64,000 nt of DNA from NCBI RefSeq assembly GCF_035917975.1, contig NZ_CP109130.1, forward strand, positions 6,510,001 to 6,574,000, written 5' to 3'. The stretch is from Streptosporangium sp. NBC_01756. GTDB lineage: Bacteria > Actinomycetota > Actinomycetes > Streptosporangiales > Streptosporangiaceae. A program made the position numbers and the translations under genes. Under the pieces are notes generated by a model that ran no database searches, was not told the DNA's origin, and was given only the letters and a program-made list of their open reading frames with translations. Below, in pieces: positions 35,812 through 45,208 of the stretch. How positions within the stretch are numbered: the stretch's first letter is position 1; every line of letters begins with the position of its first letter.

Positions 35812-37086
35812 TCACGGAGCGTCCCGCAGGATCGGGCAGGTCATGCAGTGGCCGCCGCCGCGGCCCTTGCCCAGTTCGAATCCCTCGATCTCCACGACCT
35901 CGACGCCGTGATCGCGGAGCTTGTGGTTGGTGAACTCGTTCTTGTGATAGCCCACGACCACCCCGGGTTCGAGTGCGACGAAGTTGCTGCCGCTGTCCCA
36001 CTGTTCCCGGGCCTGCTGGAAGTCGTCCCCGCCGGTGGGGATCACGTCCAGCTTGCCGATGCCCAGCGCGTCGGCGATCGCGGCGGCCAGGCCGGGGTCG
36101 CGGTGGACCTCCAGGGTCGCGTCCTTGTCGCCCGGTCGCAGCGAGTACACCTCGGCGTTGTCCACCACCGGCGGGTAGCCGGTGGCCTTGTCGACGTCCA
36201 GCAGGGTGAAGACCGTGTCCAGGTGCATGTAGGAGCGGTGGGGCGGGATGTTCACCGCGATCACGCGTGTCGCGGCCTGCTGGGCGAACAGTTCCAGGGC
36301 GAGGTGCTCGATCATCCGCGTGGTGGTGCGCTCGCTCACCCCGATCGCGACCGCCCCGTTGCCGATCGGCATCATGTCGCCGCCTTCGAGCGAGGCCTGG
36401 CCGAAGTCCTCTTCGTCGAAGCTGCCGTCGTCGCCCATCGGCGGATACCAGTACGTGAAGCCGTCGTCGGCGAACATCGGATGGTGGTGGTAGATGAGGC
36501 TCTGGTTGAGCGTCTCCAACCGCCTGGCGTGGAAGTACAGCGGGTTCAGCGACACTCCGCCGTACAGCCACGCTGACGGGTCGCGTTGATAGAGCGTGTT
36601 GGGCAGCGGCGGCAGAATGAACGCGTACGGATCGGCCATGGCGGCGACCAGGCAGCGTGAGTTGAACCCTTCGCGGCTCTCCGTGGCCTCGGCGAAGAAC
36701 TCCGCCTTGGTCAATCCGCCGATCAGGTGCCGGGCCAGCTTCGTCCCGTCCCAGCCCGCCAGTTCGCTGCGGACCGCATCGACCAGCACCGGTCCGACCG
36801 ACAGGTGGGTGACCGTGCGCTCGATGGCGTGCCGCTTGGCCTCGGCGCTGGAATCCAGCGCCTGGGCGAGCAGTTCCTGGTGGTAGAACACCTCGATCCC
36901 GCGCTCACGCATCACCGCGACGAACGCGTCGTGCTCGATCTGGGCGCGGCTGACCCACAGCACGTCGTCGTAGAGCAGATCTTTCTTGTTCGAGGGCGTC
37001 AGCCGTTTCAGGCTGAGATCGGGCCGGTGCACGATCACCTGCCGCAGCCGGCCCACCTCGGAGTGGACTCCGTATCCGGTGCTCAT
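35812..37086 (-). CDS. arcA: Arginine deiminase
   Basis: 424 residues; converts arginine to citrulline and ammonia. Active-site parts are present: [11 protein letters not shown] (Asp), [13 protein letters not shown] (Glu), [15 protein letters not shown] (His-Asp) and the nucleophile in [12 protein letters not shown] near the C-terminus (Cys about 416). The N-terminus [18 protein letters not shown] is typical. No arcB (ornithine carbamoyltransferase) or arcC (carbamate kinase) is nearby, so the full ATP-yielding pathway is not encoded here. Confidence 0.96.
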   Translation of the reverse strand: MSTGYGVHSEVGRLRQVIVHRPDLSLKRLTPSNKKDLLYDDVLWVSRAQIEHDAFVAVMRERGIEVFYHQELLAQALDSSAEAKRHAIERTVTHLSVGPVLVDAVRSELAGWDGTKLARHLIGGLTKAEFFAEATESREGFNSRCLVAAMADPYAFILPPLPNTLYQRDPSAWLYGGVSLNPLYFHARRLETLNQSLIYHHHPMFADDGFTYWYPPMGDDGSFDEEDFGQASLEGGDMMPIGNGAVAIGVSERTTTRMIEHLALELFAQQAATRVIAVNIPPHRSYMHLDTVFTLLDVDKATGYPPVVDNAEVYSLRPGDKDATLEVHRDPGLAAAIADALGIGKLDVIPTGGDDFQQAREQWDSGSNFVALEPGVVVGYHKNEFTNHKLRDHGVEVVEIEGFELGKGRGGGHCMTCPILRDAP

Positions 37087-37312
37087 AGCGCCCCCTGATC
37101 GCAGGTGATGAAGAAGCCGAAGACTCAGCCGGCGACCGGTCGTGTGTGCGCCCGCCCGGCGTCAGGCAGCAGGCGCGGATCCGATCCGACGGATCTGGCG
37201 ATGCATTACGCAGTCATTCCACTGCGGCGGTCCCGGCAAATCTCTCGGTGGCAAAAACCAGGCAAAAGGTAGCGGCTGCCCTGCCGCGGTGCCCCGCGAG
37301 AACGTCGGCTCA

Positions 37313-37416
37313 GGCCGGGTCTCCGGCGATCCGCCGGTGCTGACGCGCCGCCCGGCGGTGCGGGCCGGGACCGGCCTGAGCCGGAGACCCGGCCCACGGC
37401 CGCCGGGCGGCGTCAG
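37313..37416. promoter_or_regulatory. Two interleaved inverted repeats (pseudoknot-like)
   Basis: First pair: GGCCGGGTCTCCGGC (37313-37327) with GCCGGAGACCCGGCC (37380-37394), a perfect 15-bp match. Second pair: 37340-37358 (CTGACG...CCCGGCGG) with 37400-37416 (CCGCCGGG...CGTCAG), matching over 17 bp with one 2-base insertion. Order is L1-L2-R1-R2, so both stems together would make a pseudoknot or be mutually exclusive. It lies in the 411-bp gap (37087-37497) behind the secreted-protein gene and before arcA. Nothing else was recognised in that gap. Confidence 0.6.
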
Positions 37417-37497
37417 CGGCTCGCCGGGGTGGGTCGCGGTGCGATCCCCCACGAGGACGATTCGGCGACCGCCTTCAACGCTCTTGCTCCTCGGTGG

Positions 37498-38910
37498 TCA
37501 CGGGCAGGGCGGCGTACTGAACACCACACCGTCCAGGAAGTTGCCGACCGCCGGGCTGCCACCCGCGGCCGACACCGAGTGGAAGGCGAATCGGGTGGTG
37601 GTCTGCCCCGGCGGCACGATGTAGACCCCGGTGTAGCGGCCCCAGGCGGTGTTGTCGTCGGAGATGTCCGCCGAGGAGGCCCCGGTGGGGACCTGAGCCA
37701 CGGTCGCGCCCGGTGCGCCGATGAGCACCTGCATCACGTCGGTACCCAGTCGGCCTCGGTGATACAGCGACCAGGTCATCGGTGTTCCCGGAACGGTGGG
37801 AACGTCTTGGTAGAGCGTGGAGACCTGGTTGGCGTTGAGCTCGGCGAACTGCTGGCCGTCGGCCGCCGGGACCCCGCTCGCCCCGCCCCGCCAGAACTCC
37901 AGCTTGTTGTCGGTGGCGGTGGTGTGCCAGCCGACGCTCGGGTTGCTGGAGGCGTCGGGGATGGACCAGTCGATCGTGGCCACGGGCGGCGCCTCGAAGC
38001 TGCCGTTGACCAGGTTGACCGGTACGGGGTTGCAGGGGACCTTGACGGTGACCGTCGCGGTGCTGGTTCCGCAGGCGGCGGTGATGGTGTAGGTGAAGCT
38101 GTCGGTGCCGGCGAAGCCCGGAGCGGGTGTGTAGACCACGTTGCCGCCGGAGATCGTCGCGGTGCCCTTGCCCGGTTGGGTGAGGCCGCTGATCGTCGGC
38201 GAGGCCGCGGTGTCGTTGGCCAGGACGGGCACGCTGACGGCGGTGCCCATTGTGGTGGTGGCGGTGTCGCCTGCGGCGGTGGTGGGTGAGATGGACTGCC
38301 CGCCCACGATCTGGATCGGAGGGGCGGCGGTGTTGTTGCCGAGCTGGCCCGGAGCGGCGATGACGCTGCTGATCCCGCTCGGTCGGATGGTCATGCTGTT
38401 GCCGATGGTGCCTTGCCTGACCTGGAAGGTGATGGTCTTCGCGGCCGGGTCGGTCTTGGAGCCCTGCGAGGGGATCGTCAGGGTGGTGCCGCCGATGGTG
38501 CCGGCCCCCGACTGGGCGATGACGTCGGCGTTGGCCAGCAGGGACGACAGGTCCCAGGTGGTGGTGTAGCTCCTGACCAGCAGCGGCCACTGGGCCGTGC
38601 GGTGCGTCAGGGTGAGGGTGAAGGTGCCGCCCGGGGTGATCTGCCCGCCCCACAGGGGCGGGGCGGTGTCGACCGAGATCGACCCGCTGCCCAGCCGCAT
38701 GCCGAACGCGTTCTTCCAGTAGTACTCGACGGGATAGGCCGCCTGCCCCTGCCGGATGCACGGCGCGGCGGCAGCCCGGGTGGCGGTCTGCCGCGCCGTG
38801 GTGGCGGCGTACGCACCGGTGTCGGCCGCCACCTGCGTCCCCGATGCGGCCAGCAACGCCGACAGGGCGCAGGCCAGCGCGGTGAGCGTGGATCTGGGTC
38901 GTTGTGACAT
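37498..38910 (-). CDS. Secreted multidomain surface protein
   Basis: 470 residues from ATG 38910 (GGGAG ten bases upstream; the TTG one codon earlier is less likely). A Sec signal peptide ([20 protein letters not shown], cleavage near A-A-D) is followed by a beta-rich region, a cadherin/Ig-like bacterial domain ([34 protein letters not shown], about 230-295), and a C-terminal jelly-roll-like domain ([31 protein letters not shown]; about 300-470) of the DUF642/carbohydrate-binding kind. It is probably a secreted wall or sugar-binding protein. No anchor motif (LPXTG) is seen. Confidence 0.75.
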   Translation of the reverse strand: MSQRPRSTLTALACALSALLAASGTQVAADTGAYAATTARQTATRAAAAPCIRQGQAAYPVEYYWKNAFGMRLGSGSISVDTAPPLWGGQITPGGTFTLTLTHRTAQWPLLVRSYTTTWDLSSLLANADVIAQSGAGTIGGTTLTIPSQGSKTDPAAKTITFQVRQGTIGNSMTIRPSGISSVIAAPGQLGNNTAAPPIQIVGGQSISPTTAAGDTATTTMGTAVSVPVLANDTAASPTISGLTQPGKGTATISGGNVVYTPAPGFAGTDSFTYTITAACGTSTATVTVKVPCNPVPVNLVNGSFEAPPVATIDWSIPDASSNPSVGWHTTATDNKLEFWRGGASGVPAADGQQFAELNANQVSTLYQDVPTVPGTPMTWSLYHRGRLGTDVMQVLIGAPGATVAQVPTGASSADISDDNTAWGRYTGVYIVPPGQTTTRFAFHSVSAAGGSPAVGNFLDGVVFSTPPCP

Positions 38911-39204
38911 CAACGCTGAACTCCCACTTCGTTGTGAGGGATGTCTTCGTAGATCGACTTCACAGCGACGTTACTATCTGCGATCAATACGTTGCTCTAG
39001 GTATCGGGTCGTGTGATCTTCGTGTCGCACTCCGGGCCGGTGGGGGTGCGCTGTCCGGTCGCGGTGAGCACGCCGGGGCGGCACCCTATGGCGGGGTGTC
39101 CTCGATCTCGTGGGAAAGCCGGTACTCGATCGTGGGCGGGTGGTCGGGTGCGGTGGCCTGTGCCCGGCCGGCCGCGGTGCGGCGGGGCCGGCGATCCGGC
39201 ACCT

Positions 39205-39921
39205 TCAGGCGCCCTCGCCCTGCCGGGAGGGGAGGCCGAGCATGGCCGCGGAGCAGCGCATGGCATGGTCGAAGGTTGGGCCGCGGTCGATGATCGTGTT
39301 GTTGAACTGGCCGAAGAGTTCGAAGTTGAGCCAGCCGAACAGCCCCGTCCAGGCGATCAGGGCGCGGACGATCACATCGTCGGGGACGTCGGGGATGATC
39401 GATCGGACGCGTGCGGCGTCCTCGCCGAACGAGGCGGGGACGGGCGGGTGGATGTCCGGGGGGTTCAGGGCTCCGGCCTGGTGGGCGTCGGAGATGATCC
39501 GGCCGTAGACGACGGTGTCGCGGATCGCCGCGGCGACGGTGTCCTGCGGTGCCTGGTAGCCGGGCACGGGCGAGCCGTACAGCAGGGCGTACTCGTGCGG
39601 ATGGGCCAGCGCCCAGTCCCGTACGGCGTGGCACACCGCCAGCCAGCGGCCGGTGTGGTCTCCGGGCGGGCAGGTCGCGTCGGCGTTCTCCACGGTCTCA
39701 CCGAGGGCGTTGTAGCCGTCGATGATCAGGGCGGTGAGCAGGTCGTCTCTGGAGGGGAAGTAGCGGTAGATCGCCGAGGAGACCATGCCCATCTCGCGGG
39801 CGACCGCGCGCAGGGAGAGGCCGCCCGCACCCTCGGTGGCCAGGTGTCTCCGGGCGATGTCGGTGATCTCACGCGTCAGTTCGGCGCGGACTCGTTCCCG
39901 TGCTGTGCGGCTTGAGCTCAT
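39205..39921 (-). CDS. TetR-family repressor (TetR_C_13/WHG type)
   Basis: 238 residues, ATG 39921 behind AAGGTGA (GTG 39930 possible). DNA-binding part: ITDIARRHLATEGAGGLSLR, REMGMVSSAIYRYFPSRDDL. The C-terminal domain WLAVCHAVRDWALAHPHEYA and LIAWTGLFGWLNFELFGQF is that of a well-known actinobacterial TetR group. It is divergent from the YrdB gene with two AGAGCA-N-TGCTCT palindromes between. Confidence 0.92.
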   Translation of the reverse strand: MSSSRTARERVRAELTREITDIARRHLATEGAGGLSLRAVAREMGMVSSAIYRYFPSRDDLLTALIIDGYNALGETVENADATCPPGDHTGRWLAVCHAVRDWALAHPHEYALLYGSPVPGYQAPQDTVAAAIRDTVVYGRIISDAHQAGALNPPDIHPPVPASFGEDAARVRSIIPDVPDDVIVRALIAWTGLFGWLNFELFGQFNNTIIDRGPTFDHAMRCSAAMLGLPSRQGEGA

Positions 39922-39955
39922 GCCGGTCACCTTATCAGAGCACTGGAAATAAAAG

Positions 39956-40003
39956 AGAGCACTGCTCTTGACGAGTTATGCTCTCTTGGTAGAGCATTGC
40001 TCT
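39956..40003. promoter_or_regulatory. Twin TetR operators and promoter
   Basis: AGAGCA-c-TGCTCT (39956-39968) and AGAGCA-t-TGCTCT (39991-40003) are perfect palindromes, centres 35 bp apart. Between them TTGACG (39969-39974) serves as -35 element, and a further half-site TGCTCTC stands at 39979-39985. The arrangement covers the promoter of the YrdB-epimerase operon and probably that of tetR. Confidence 0.75.
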
Positions 40004-40035
40004 CAGAACGGAACGCCACTCTCAAGGAGCCCCCG

Positions 40036-40380
40036 ATGCTGTCCCTGGCCAAGAACACCAACCTTCTCGTCATGTTCCTGCTGGAGCTGGGCGTTCTTGC
40101 CTCGGTCGGTTACTGGGGCTTCGTCACCGGCCAGAACTGGCCGGTGAAGCTGCTCCTCGGACTGGGCGGGCCCGCGCTGTTCATCGCGGTCTGGGCGCTG
40201 TTCGGCGCGGCCAACGGCGCCACGATCCCGCTCACCGGCCTCGCCCGGGTCGGCCTGGAGGTTCTCTGGTTCGGTGGCGGCGCGCTGGCGCTGGTCATGG
40301 CCGGCCGCCTCACCCCGGGGATCGTCTTCGCCGCCGTCTACGTCGTCAACGCCGTCCTCCGGCTCGTCTGGAACCAGTGA
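40036..40380 (+). CDS. YrdB family protein (DUF2568)
   Basis: 114 residues, four membrane segments; LLVMFLLELGVLASVGYWGF and IPLTGLARVGLEVLWFGGGA match DUF2568. ATG 40036 follows AAGGAG. Function unknown. First gene after the twin TetR operators, which suggests control by the divergent regulator. Confidence 0.88.
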   Translation: MLSLAKNTNLLVMFLLELGVLASVGYWGFVTGQNWPVKLLLGLGGPALFIAVWALFGAANGATIPLTGLARVGLEVLWFGGGALALVMAGRLTPGIVFAAVYVVNAVLRLVWNQ

Positions 40381-40483
40381 GCTTCATGGCACCGGTGAGT
40401 TTCGCGCGGCCCGCAGACCGGCGGACCCGCGCAGCAGTGAAGCAGCGGTGAAACGGATGAAATCAGCGAAAGGAAGAACGGCC

Positions 40484-41428
40484 ATGGCCAAGCACGTCGT
40501 CGTCGGAGCCGGGCAGATCGGTTCCGAGGTGGCCCGCCTGCTGGCGAGCCGGGGACACGAGGTCGTCCTCGTCAGCCGCTCGGGCTCCGGTCCTGACCTG
40601 CCGGGGGTCCGCAAGGTCGCGGCGGACGCCTCCGACCGGGAACGGCTGATCGCGCTGACCGAGGGGGCCGACGCGCTCTACAACTGCGTCAACCCGCTCT
40701 ACCACCGCTGGATGCAGGACTGGCCGCCGATCGCGGCCTCCCTGCTGGCGACCGCCGAGGCCACCGGGGCGGGATACGTCATCCTCGGCAACCTCTACAT
40801 CTACGGTCCCCCCAGCGGGCCGATGGGGGAGAACCACCCGCTCCGGCCGACCAGCGAGAAGGCGGAGGTGCGGATCCGGATGTGGCGCGACGCCATGGCC
40901 GCGCACGAGGCCGGTCGGGTCCGGGTGACCGAGGTGCGGGGATCGGACTACTTCGGTCCCGGCTGCCTCGACCAGTCGCACCTGGGGGAGCGGTTCGTCC
41001 CCCGGCTCCTGGCGGGCAAGCCCGTCCGGTTCATCGGAGACCCGCTCCAGCCGCACAGCTGGACCTACGTGCCCGACGTGGCCCGTGCCCTGGTGACGGC
41101 CGCCACAGACGACCGGTCCTGGGGCAGGGCGTGGCACATCCCGACCGCCCCCGCCCTGACGGCCCAGCAGGTCGCCGACCGTCTCTGCGCGCTGGCCGGC
41201 GTCCCGAACCCGGGGGTCAAGGTCATGCCGCACTGGCTCGTCCGCACGATGGGCACCGTATCGCCCATGCTCGGCGAGCTGGAGCACGTCCGCTACCAGT
41301 TCGTCAGCCCCTTCGTCATCGACTCCACCGACTTCCAGACCACCTTCGGCATGGCCCCGACGCCGGTGGACGAGGCGCTCACCGCGACCGTCGCGTGGTG
41401 GCGTGAGCGCCTGGCCGTGGCGGCGTAA
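40484..41428 (+). CDS. NAD-dependent epimerase/reductase (short-chain, extended type)
   Basis: 314 residues from ATG 40484 (AAGGAAG upstream). The Rossmann motif reads VVVGAGQIGSEVARLLASRG and the extended-SDR core is kept (NLYIYGPPSGPMGENHPL, RGSDYFGPG, SWTYVPDVARALV). The usual YxxxK is changed to the YIYGPP context, so it may be an atypical reductase. It probably forms an operon with the YrdB gene, 103 bp upstream. Confidence 0.85.
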   Translation: MAKHVVVGAGQIGSEVARLLASRGHEVVLVSRSGSGPDLPGVRKVAADASDRERLIALTEGADALYNCVNPLYHRWMQDWPPIAASLLATAEATGAGYVILGNLYIYGPPSGPMGENHPLRPTSEKAEVRIRMWRDAMAAHEAGRVRVTEVRGSDYFGPGCLDQSHLGERFVPRLLAGKPVRFIGDPLQPHSWTYVPDVARALVTAATDDRSWGRAWHIPTAPALTAQQVADRLCALAGVPNPGVKVMPHWLVRTMGTVSPMLGELEHVRYQFVSPFVIDSTDFQTTFGMAPTPVDEALTATVAWWRERLAVAA

Positions 41429-41497
41429 GCCGTACGCTTTCATCGTGACTACCTCCTCGGGGTTGAAGCCCGGGGGCTCCACGCGCAAGGAGATTCG

Positions 41498-42397
41498 ATG
41501 AAAACCGCTGTGATCGGCCTCGGGGACATCGCGGAGAAGGCGTACCTGCCCGTTCTCTCCGCGACACCCGGCCTCGATCTCCACCTGTGCACCCGGGACC
41601 CCGCCACCCTCGACCGGCTGGGCGACGCCTATCGGATCGAGCGTCGCTTCGCCTCGGTGGACGAGCTGCTCGGCGCCGGGGTCGAGGCGGCGTTCGTGCA
41701 CGCGGCCACGAGTGCCCACGTGAAGATCGTCGAACCGCTGCTCCGGGCGGGCGTCCACGTCTACCTGGACAAGCCCGTCGCCTACACCCTCGCCGAGTCC
41801 GAGCGTCTGGTCCGGCTGGCACAGGAGATGGGGCGGTCGCTGCTCGTCGGTTTCAACCGCCGCCGGGCCCCCTCCTACGCGGCGCTGCTGGACCTGCCCC
41901 GTCACCTGGTGGTGATGCAGAAGCACCGCAGAGACCTGGCCGAGGACCCGCGGACCGCGATCTTCGACGACTTCGTCCACGTCGTCGACACCCTCCGGTT
42001 CCTGGTGCCGGGCACGGTCGAGCACACCGGGATCCGGACCCGGGTCCGGGACGGGCTGCTGGAGCACGTGACACTGGAGCTGTCCGGGGACGGCTTCACC
42101 GCGCTCGGGATCATGAACAGGGTGAGCGGGGCGGCCGAGGAGACCGTGGAGGTCATGGGAGGCGGCGTCAAGCGCCGGGTGGTCAACATCGCCGATGTGA
42201 TCGACTACTCCGGGACGGAGACGCTGGCCCGGCGCGGCGACTGGACGCCGGTCTCCCGCCAGCGCGGCATCGAGCAGGTCTGCCTGGAGTTTCTGGACGC
42301 GGTCCGCTCCGATGTCGTGCTCGACGCCGACGACGCCCTGGCCACCCACCGGATCTGCGAGGACATCGTCCGGGCGGCGAGCCGGTCGGCCGTGTGA
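41498..42397 (+). CDS. Gfo/Idh/MocA-family oxidoreductase
   Basis: 299 residues after CAAGGAG. N-terminal NAD(P) fold TAVIGLGDIAEKAYLPVL and the conserved LDKPVAYTLAESERLV with the catalytic Lys (about 93). The C-terminal sheet domain lies about 120-260. Such enzymes oxidise or reduce sugars, inositols or their derivatives. The short length and isolated position give no hint of substrate. Confidence 0.9.
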   Translation: MKTAVIGLGDIAEKAYLPVLSATPGLDLHLCTRDPATLDRLGDAYRIERRFASVDELLGAGVEAAFVHAATSAHVKIVEPLLRAGVHVYLDKPVAYTLAESERLVRLAQEMGRSLLVGFNRRRAPSYAALLDLPRHLVVMQKHRRDLAEDPRTAIFDDFVHVVDTLRFLVPGTVEHTGIRTRVRDGLLEHVTLELSGDGFTALGIMNRVSGAAEETVEVMGGGVKRRVVNIADVIDYSGTETLARRGDWTPVSRQRGIEQVCLEFLDAVRSDVVLDADDALATHRICEDIVRAASRSAV

Positions 42398-42426
42398 CCT
42401 GATCCGGGCGGCCCCATCCGGGGTCA

Positions 42427-42534
42427 CCCGGGCCGCGTCGCAGGGCGGTCCGGATGATCCCCGGATGAGGAGTCCGTCGTCCCGGGCCGTGTCGCAGGGC
42501 GGTCCGGATGCCCCTCGGACGAGGTGTCCGTCGT
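42427..42534. repeat. 54-bp direct repeat
   Basis: Two copies, 42427-42480 and 42481-42534, start CCCGGGCCG and share GTCGCAGGGCGGTCCGGATG and GTCCGTCGTC. They differ at about ten positions. They fill the gap between convergent oxidoreductase and amidase genes. Confidence 0.8.
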
Positions 42535-42561
42535 CCCCGGGGCGGGACCGTCCCCGAGCCG

Positions 42562-43572
42562 TCAGCGCTCGGACAGGTAGCGCCGCCCGAGGTCGCGCAG
42601 CCGCCCGTGGGCCGACTCGTAGACGTCGGGCCGGCCGAGATAGGCCTTGGGGATCTTGGCGAGCATCGTGTAGTTGGTGTCGCAGACGTTGCCGACCGGT
42701 GCCTCGCCGATCTGGCTGACCAGCTGGTAGGCGTCCAGGGTGTCCAGACCGGTGAGGTCGGCGGCCCAGGTGACCAGGTCGTGCTGGCTGATCCGGAAGG
42801 CGTCCTCCAGCGGGCGCGCCGAGCCGGTCGACATCAGGTGGTCGTCGTCCTCCAGGCGCGGCCACGGGGTGCTCACACCCTTGATCAGCTCCACCGCGAC
42901 CACGGTGTTCATCGCCGCCTCGACGGCGGTGCCGCACACCTCGCCGTGTCCCTGACGGGCATGCCCGTCACCTACCGCGAACAGGCCACCCTCGACGTTG
43001 ACCCCGAGGTAGACGGTCACCCCGGCGCGTAGTTCGGGGGTGTCCATGTTGCCGCCGTGGGCGTCCGGAGTGATCGTCATCCGGGCTTCGGAGGCACCGG
43101 GCGCGACACCGACGGTGCCGTGCATGGGGTCCAGCGGGAGCTCCACCGTGTAGTCGCCCCGGCGGGCGTGGTAGCGGGCCACACCCTTCTCCACGTCGAT
43201 GTCGTAGCGCCAGACGACCTCGTCCAGCGGCGGGGTGAGCATGGCGGTGGTGTGCGTCCCGGTCAGCGCACCGAAGTGCGGGAACGTGGCGGACACCGCC
43301 CAGTCCCTGGCCGGCTCGATGGAGACGAAGTGCAGGGCGAGCGTGTCGCCGGGCTCGGCACCCTCCACGTGGAAGGGGCCGGTGACCGGGTTCAGGTAGG
43401 GAAAGTCGCAGACGTTCGACGGCAGATCGTCGACCGTGCGCACCCGGCCGGCGAAGCAGTCCTCGGTGTACATCTCGACGATCGTGCCGGGCCGGATCCG
43501 GCCGACGGCCGGGCGCCCGCCGAAGGTGTAACTCAGCTCTTCGAGAGCGGGCCGGTAGGAGACGACGTTCAT
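42562..43572 (-). CDS. Formamidase/acetamidase (FmdA/AmdA family)
   Basis: 336 residues; hydrolyses short amides to ammonia and acid. ATG 43572 has GGAGG four bases upstream and overlaps the stop of a 29-codon ORF (ATGA). Family motifs: GTIVEMYTEDCFAGRV, GPFHVEGAEPGDTLALHFVS, ATFPHFGALTGT, HGGNMDTPELRAGVTVYLGV (zinc/substrate region), ALFAVGDGHARQGHGEVCGT-like GLFAVGDGHARQGHGEVCG. Permease, cytosolic binding protein and MarR regulator upstream form an inducible amide-use operon like the ami genes of mycobacteria. Confidence 0.94.
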   Translation of the reverse strand: MNVVSYRPALEELSYTFGGRPAVGRIRPGTIVEMYTEDCFAGRVRTVDDLPSNVCDFPYLNPVTGPFHVEGAEPGDTLALHFVSIEPARDWAVSATFPHFGALTGTHTTAMLTPPLDEVVWRYDIDVEKGVARYHARRGDYTVELPLDPMHGTVGVAPGASEARMTITPDAHGGNMDTPELRAGVTVYLGVNVEGGLFAVGDGHARQGHGEVCGTAVEAAMNTVVAVELIKGVSTPWPRLEDDDHLMSTGSARPLEDAFRISQHDLVTWAADLTGLDTLDAYQLVSQIGEAPVGNVCDTNYTMLAKIPKAYLGRPDVYESAHGRLRDLGRRYLSER

Positions 43573-43658
43573 CGTGCCTCCGCCCGGCCGGGGCCCATCG
43601 CCGGAGTGGGTCGTGAAGAGGTGAGCCATTCCTCGGTCTCGAGGAAGATATCGAACAT
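43569..43658 (-). CDS. 29-codon ORF coupled to the amidase gene
   Basis: ATG 43658 follows AAGGA by nine bases. The product starts MFDIFLETEEWL and ends in a Pro/Arg-rich tail. Its TGA overlaps the amidase ATG by ATGA, so the ribosome could pass directly into the amidase. The 47-bp gap to the permease stop contains no other signal. It may be a true microprotein or a translation-coupling leader; no homologue comes to mind. Confidence 0.5.
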   Translation of the reverse strand: MFDIFLETEEWLTSSRPTPAMGPGRAEAR

Positions 43659-43705
43659 GCGGTCCGTCCTTGGGTGATCGGAAAAGTGCAGGCGGGAGAG
43701 GGCCG

Positions 43706-45106
43706 CTACGGCTTCGCGGCCGTCTCCGGCGTGTCGTGCATACCCGCCAGGGTGGGACGCCGACCCCGGGCGTAGGAGACGCCGAGCAGCACCAGGCCGA
43801 TGGCGAGCCAGATGATCCCGAGCGTCTGGGCCGCGATGCTCGCGTTGACGACGACGTAGACCAGGATCAAGAAGCCGATCACCGGGGCGATCAGGTGCCG
43901 CCACCAGTCGCGGCTGCCCTTGCGGACCACGTAGTGGACGACCACCGAGATGTGCAGCGCGAGGAAGGCGGTCATGGCGCCGAAGTTGACCAGCCCGCTG
44001 ATCAGGGTGATGCCGTCCTCGCGGCTGGCCAGGTAGAGCCCGACGACGAGGGAGACGGCGGCCACGAGCAGGGTGGCGTTGACCGGCACCTTGTGCTTGG
44101 GGTGGATCTTGGCGAGGAAGGAGGGGAGCTGCCGGTCGCGGGCCATCGCGTACAGCAGGCGCGAGGTGGCGGCCTGGGCGACCAGTGAGTTGGCGAAACC
44201 CCAGGCGATGGCGGTGGCGACGGCGGTCAGCACACTGAGCCAGTGGCCTCCGGCGAACTCGGCCATGTCGTAGAACGCGGTGCCCGCGGGGTCGCCCTTG
44301 CTGAGCAGTTCGGCCCGGTTGGGGGTGAGCAGCGCGGCCACCCAGGTCTGCACGATGAACAGCGCGCCCGCCAGGCCGAGCGCCGCGACCATGGACTTGC
44401 CCAGCTTGCGGCTGTCCACCTTGCTCTCCTCGGCCAGCATCGAGATGCCGTCGAAGCCGAGGAAGGACAGCACCGCGATCGAGACGGCCCCGAAGACCAG
44501 CGGCCAGGAGAACGTCGAGGAGTCGAACAGCGGGCTGAGGGCGTTCACCTGGGCCTTGCCCTGGGCCAGCGCCACCAGGCCGACGACGATGAAGATCGCC
44601 AACACGATGAGCTCGCCGACCAGCATGATCTTCGTGATCCGCGCGGTCATCTGGATGCCGCTGTAGTTCACGACCGTGTTGAGCACCACGAACACGATCA
44701 GCCAGCCCCAGATCGGGATGGCGGGGATGAACGAGGCCATCGCCGCGCTCGCGATGAGGTAGAGCAGGGCGGGCACCAGCACGTAGTCGAGCAGGATCAC
44801 CCATCCGGACAGGAAACCGACCGGCGCGGCGATGCCGCGGCCCGCGTAGGTGTAGACCGATCCGGCCATCGGGAAGGCCCGGGCCATCTGCGCGTAGGAC
44901 AGCGCGGTGAAGGCCATCGCCACCATACCGATGACGTAGGCGAGCGCCACCATGCCGCCGGAGCCCTGATAGACACTGCCGAAGATGCCGAAGGGGGCGA
45001 TCGGCACCATGAAGATCAGGCCGTAGACGAGCAGGTCGGTGAAGGTCAGGGACCTGCGGAGTTCCTGCTGGTAGCCGAATTGCTCCAGGGAGGGCTCAGT
45101 GGTCAT
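43706..45106 (-). CDS. APC-superfamily amino-acid/amide permease
   Basis: 466 residues with twelve membrane segments. LTFTDLLVYGLIFMVPIAPF begins segment 1; FPMAGSVYTYAGRGIAAPVG and SFLGFDGISMLAEESKVDSR are the APC consensus regions (unwound helices 1 and 8 areas). The position between a cytosolic amide sensor and an amidase suggests uptake of an amide or amino acid. Gap of 102 bp behind the sensor gene holds a small GGAAA/TTTCC hairpin (about 45190-45200). Confidence 0.93.
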   Translation of the reverse strand: MTTEPSLEQFGYQQELRRSLTFTDLLVYGLIFMVPIAPFGIFGSVYQGSGGMVALAYVIGMVAMAFTALSYAQMARAFPMAGSVYTYAGRGIAAPVGFLSGWVILLDYVLVPALLYLIASAAMASFIPAIPIWGWLIVFVVLNTVVNYSGIQMTARITKIMLVGELIVLAIFIVVGLVALAQGKAQVNALSPLFDSSTFSWPLVFGAVSIAVLSFLGFDGISMLAEESKVDSRKLGKSMVAALGLAGALFIVQTWVAALLTPNRAELLSKGDPAGTAFYDMAEFAGGHWLSVLTAVATAIAWGFANSLVAQAATSRLLYAMARDRQLPSFLAKIHPKHKVPVNATLLVAAVSLVVGLYLASREDGITLISGLVNFGAMTAFLALHISVVVHYVVRKGSRDWWRHLIAPVIGFLILVYVVVNASIAAQTLGIIWLAIGLVLLGVSYARGRRPTLAGMHDTPETAAKP

Positions 45107-45208
45107 GGACGGTTCCTCTGGGTGAGTGCAGCTGTATCAGCAGATAAGGGGAGCAATCCTCAGAATATGGCTATTTCTTGAAAAGGAAAAATTTCCGACT
45201 GGAAGCTT

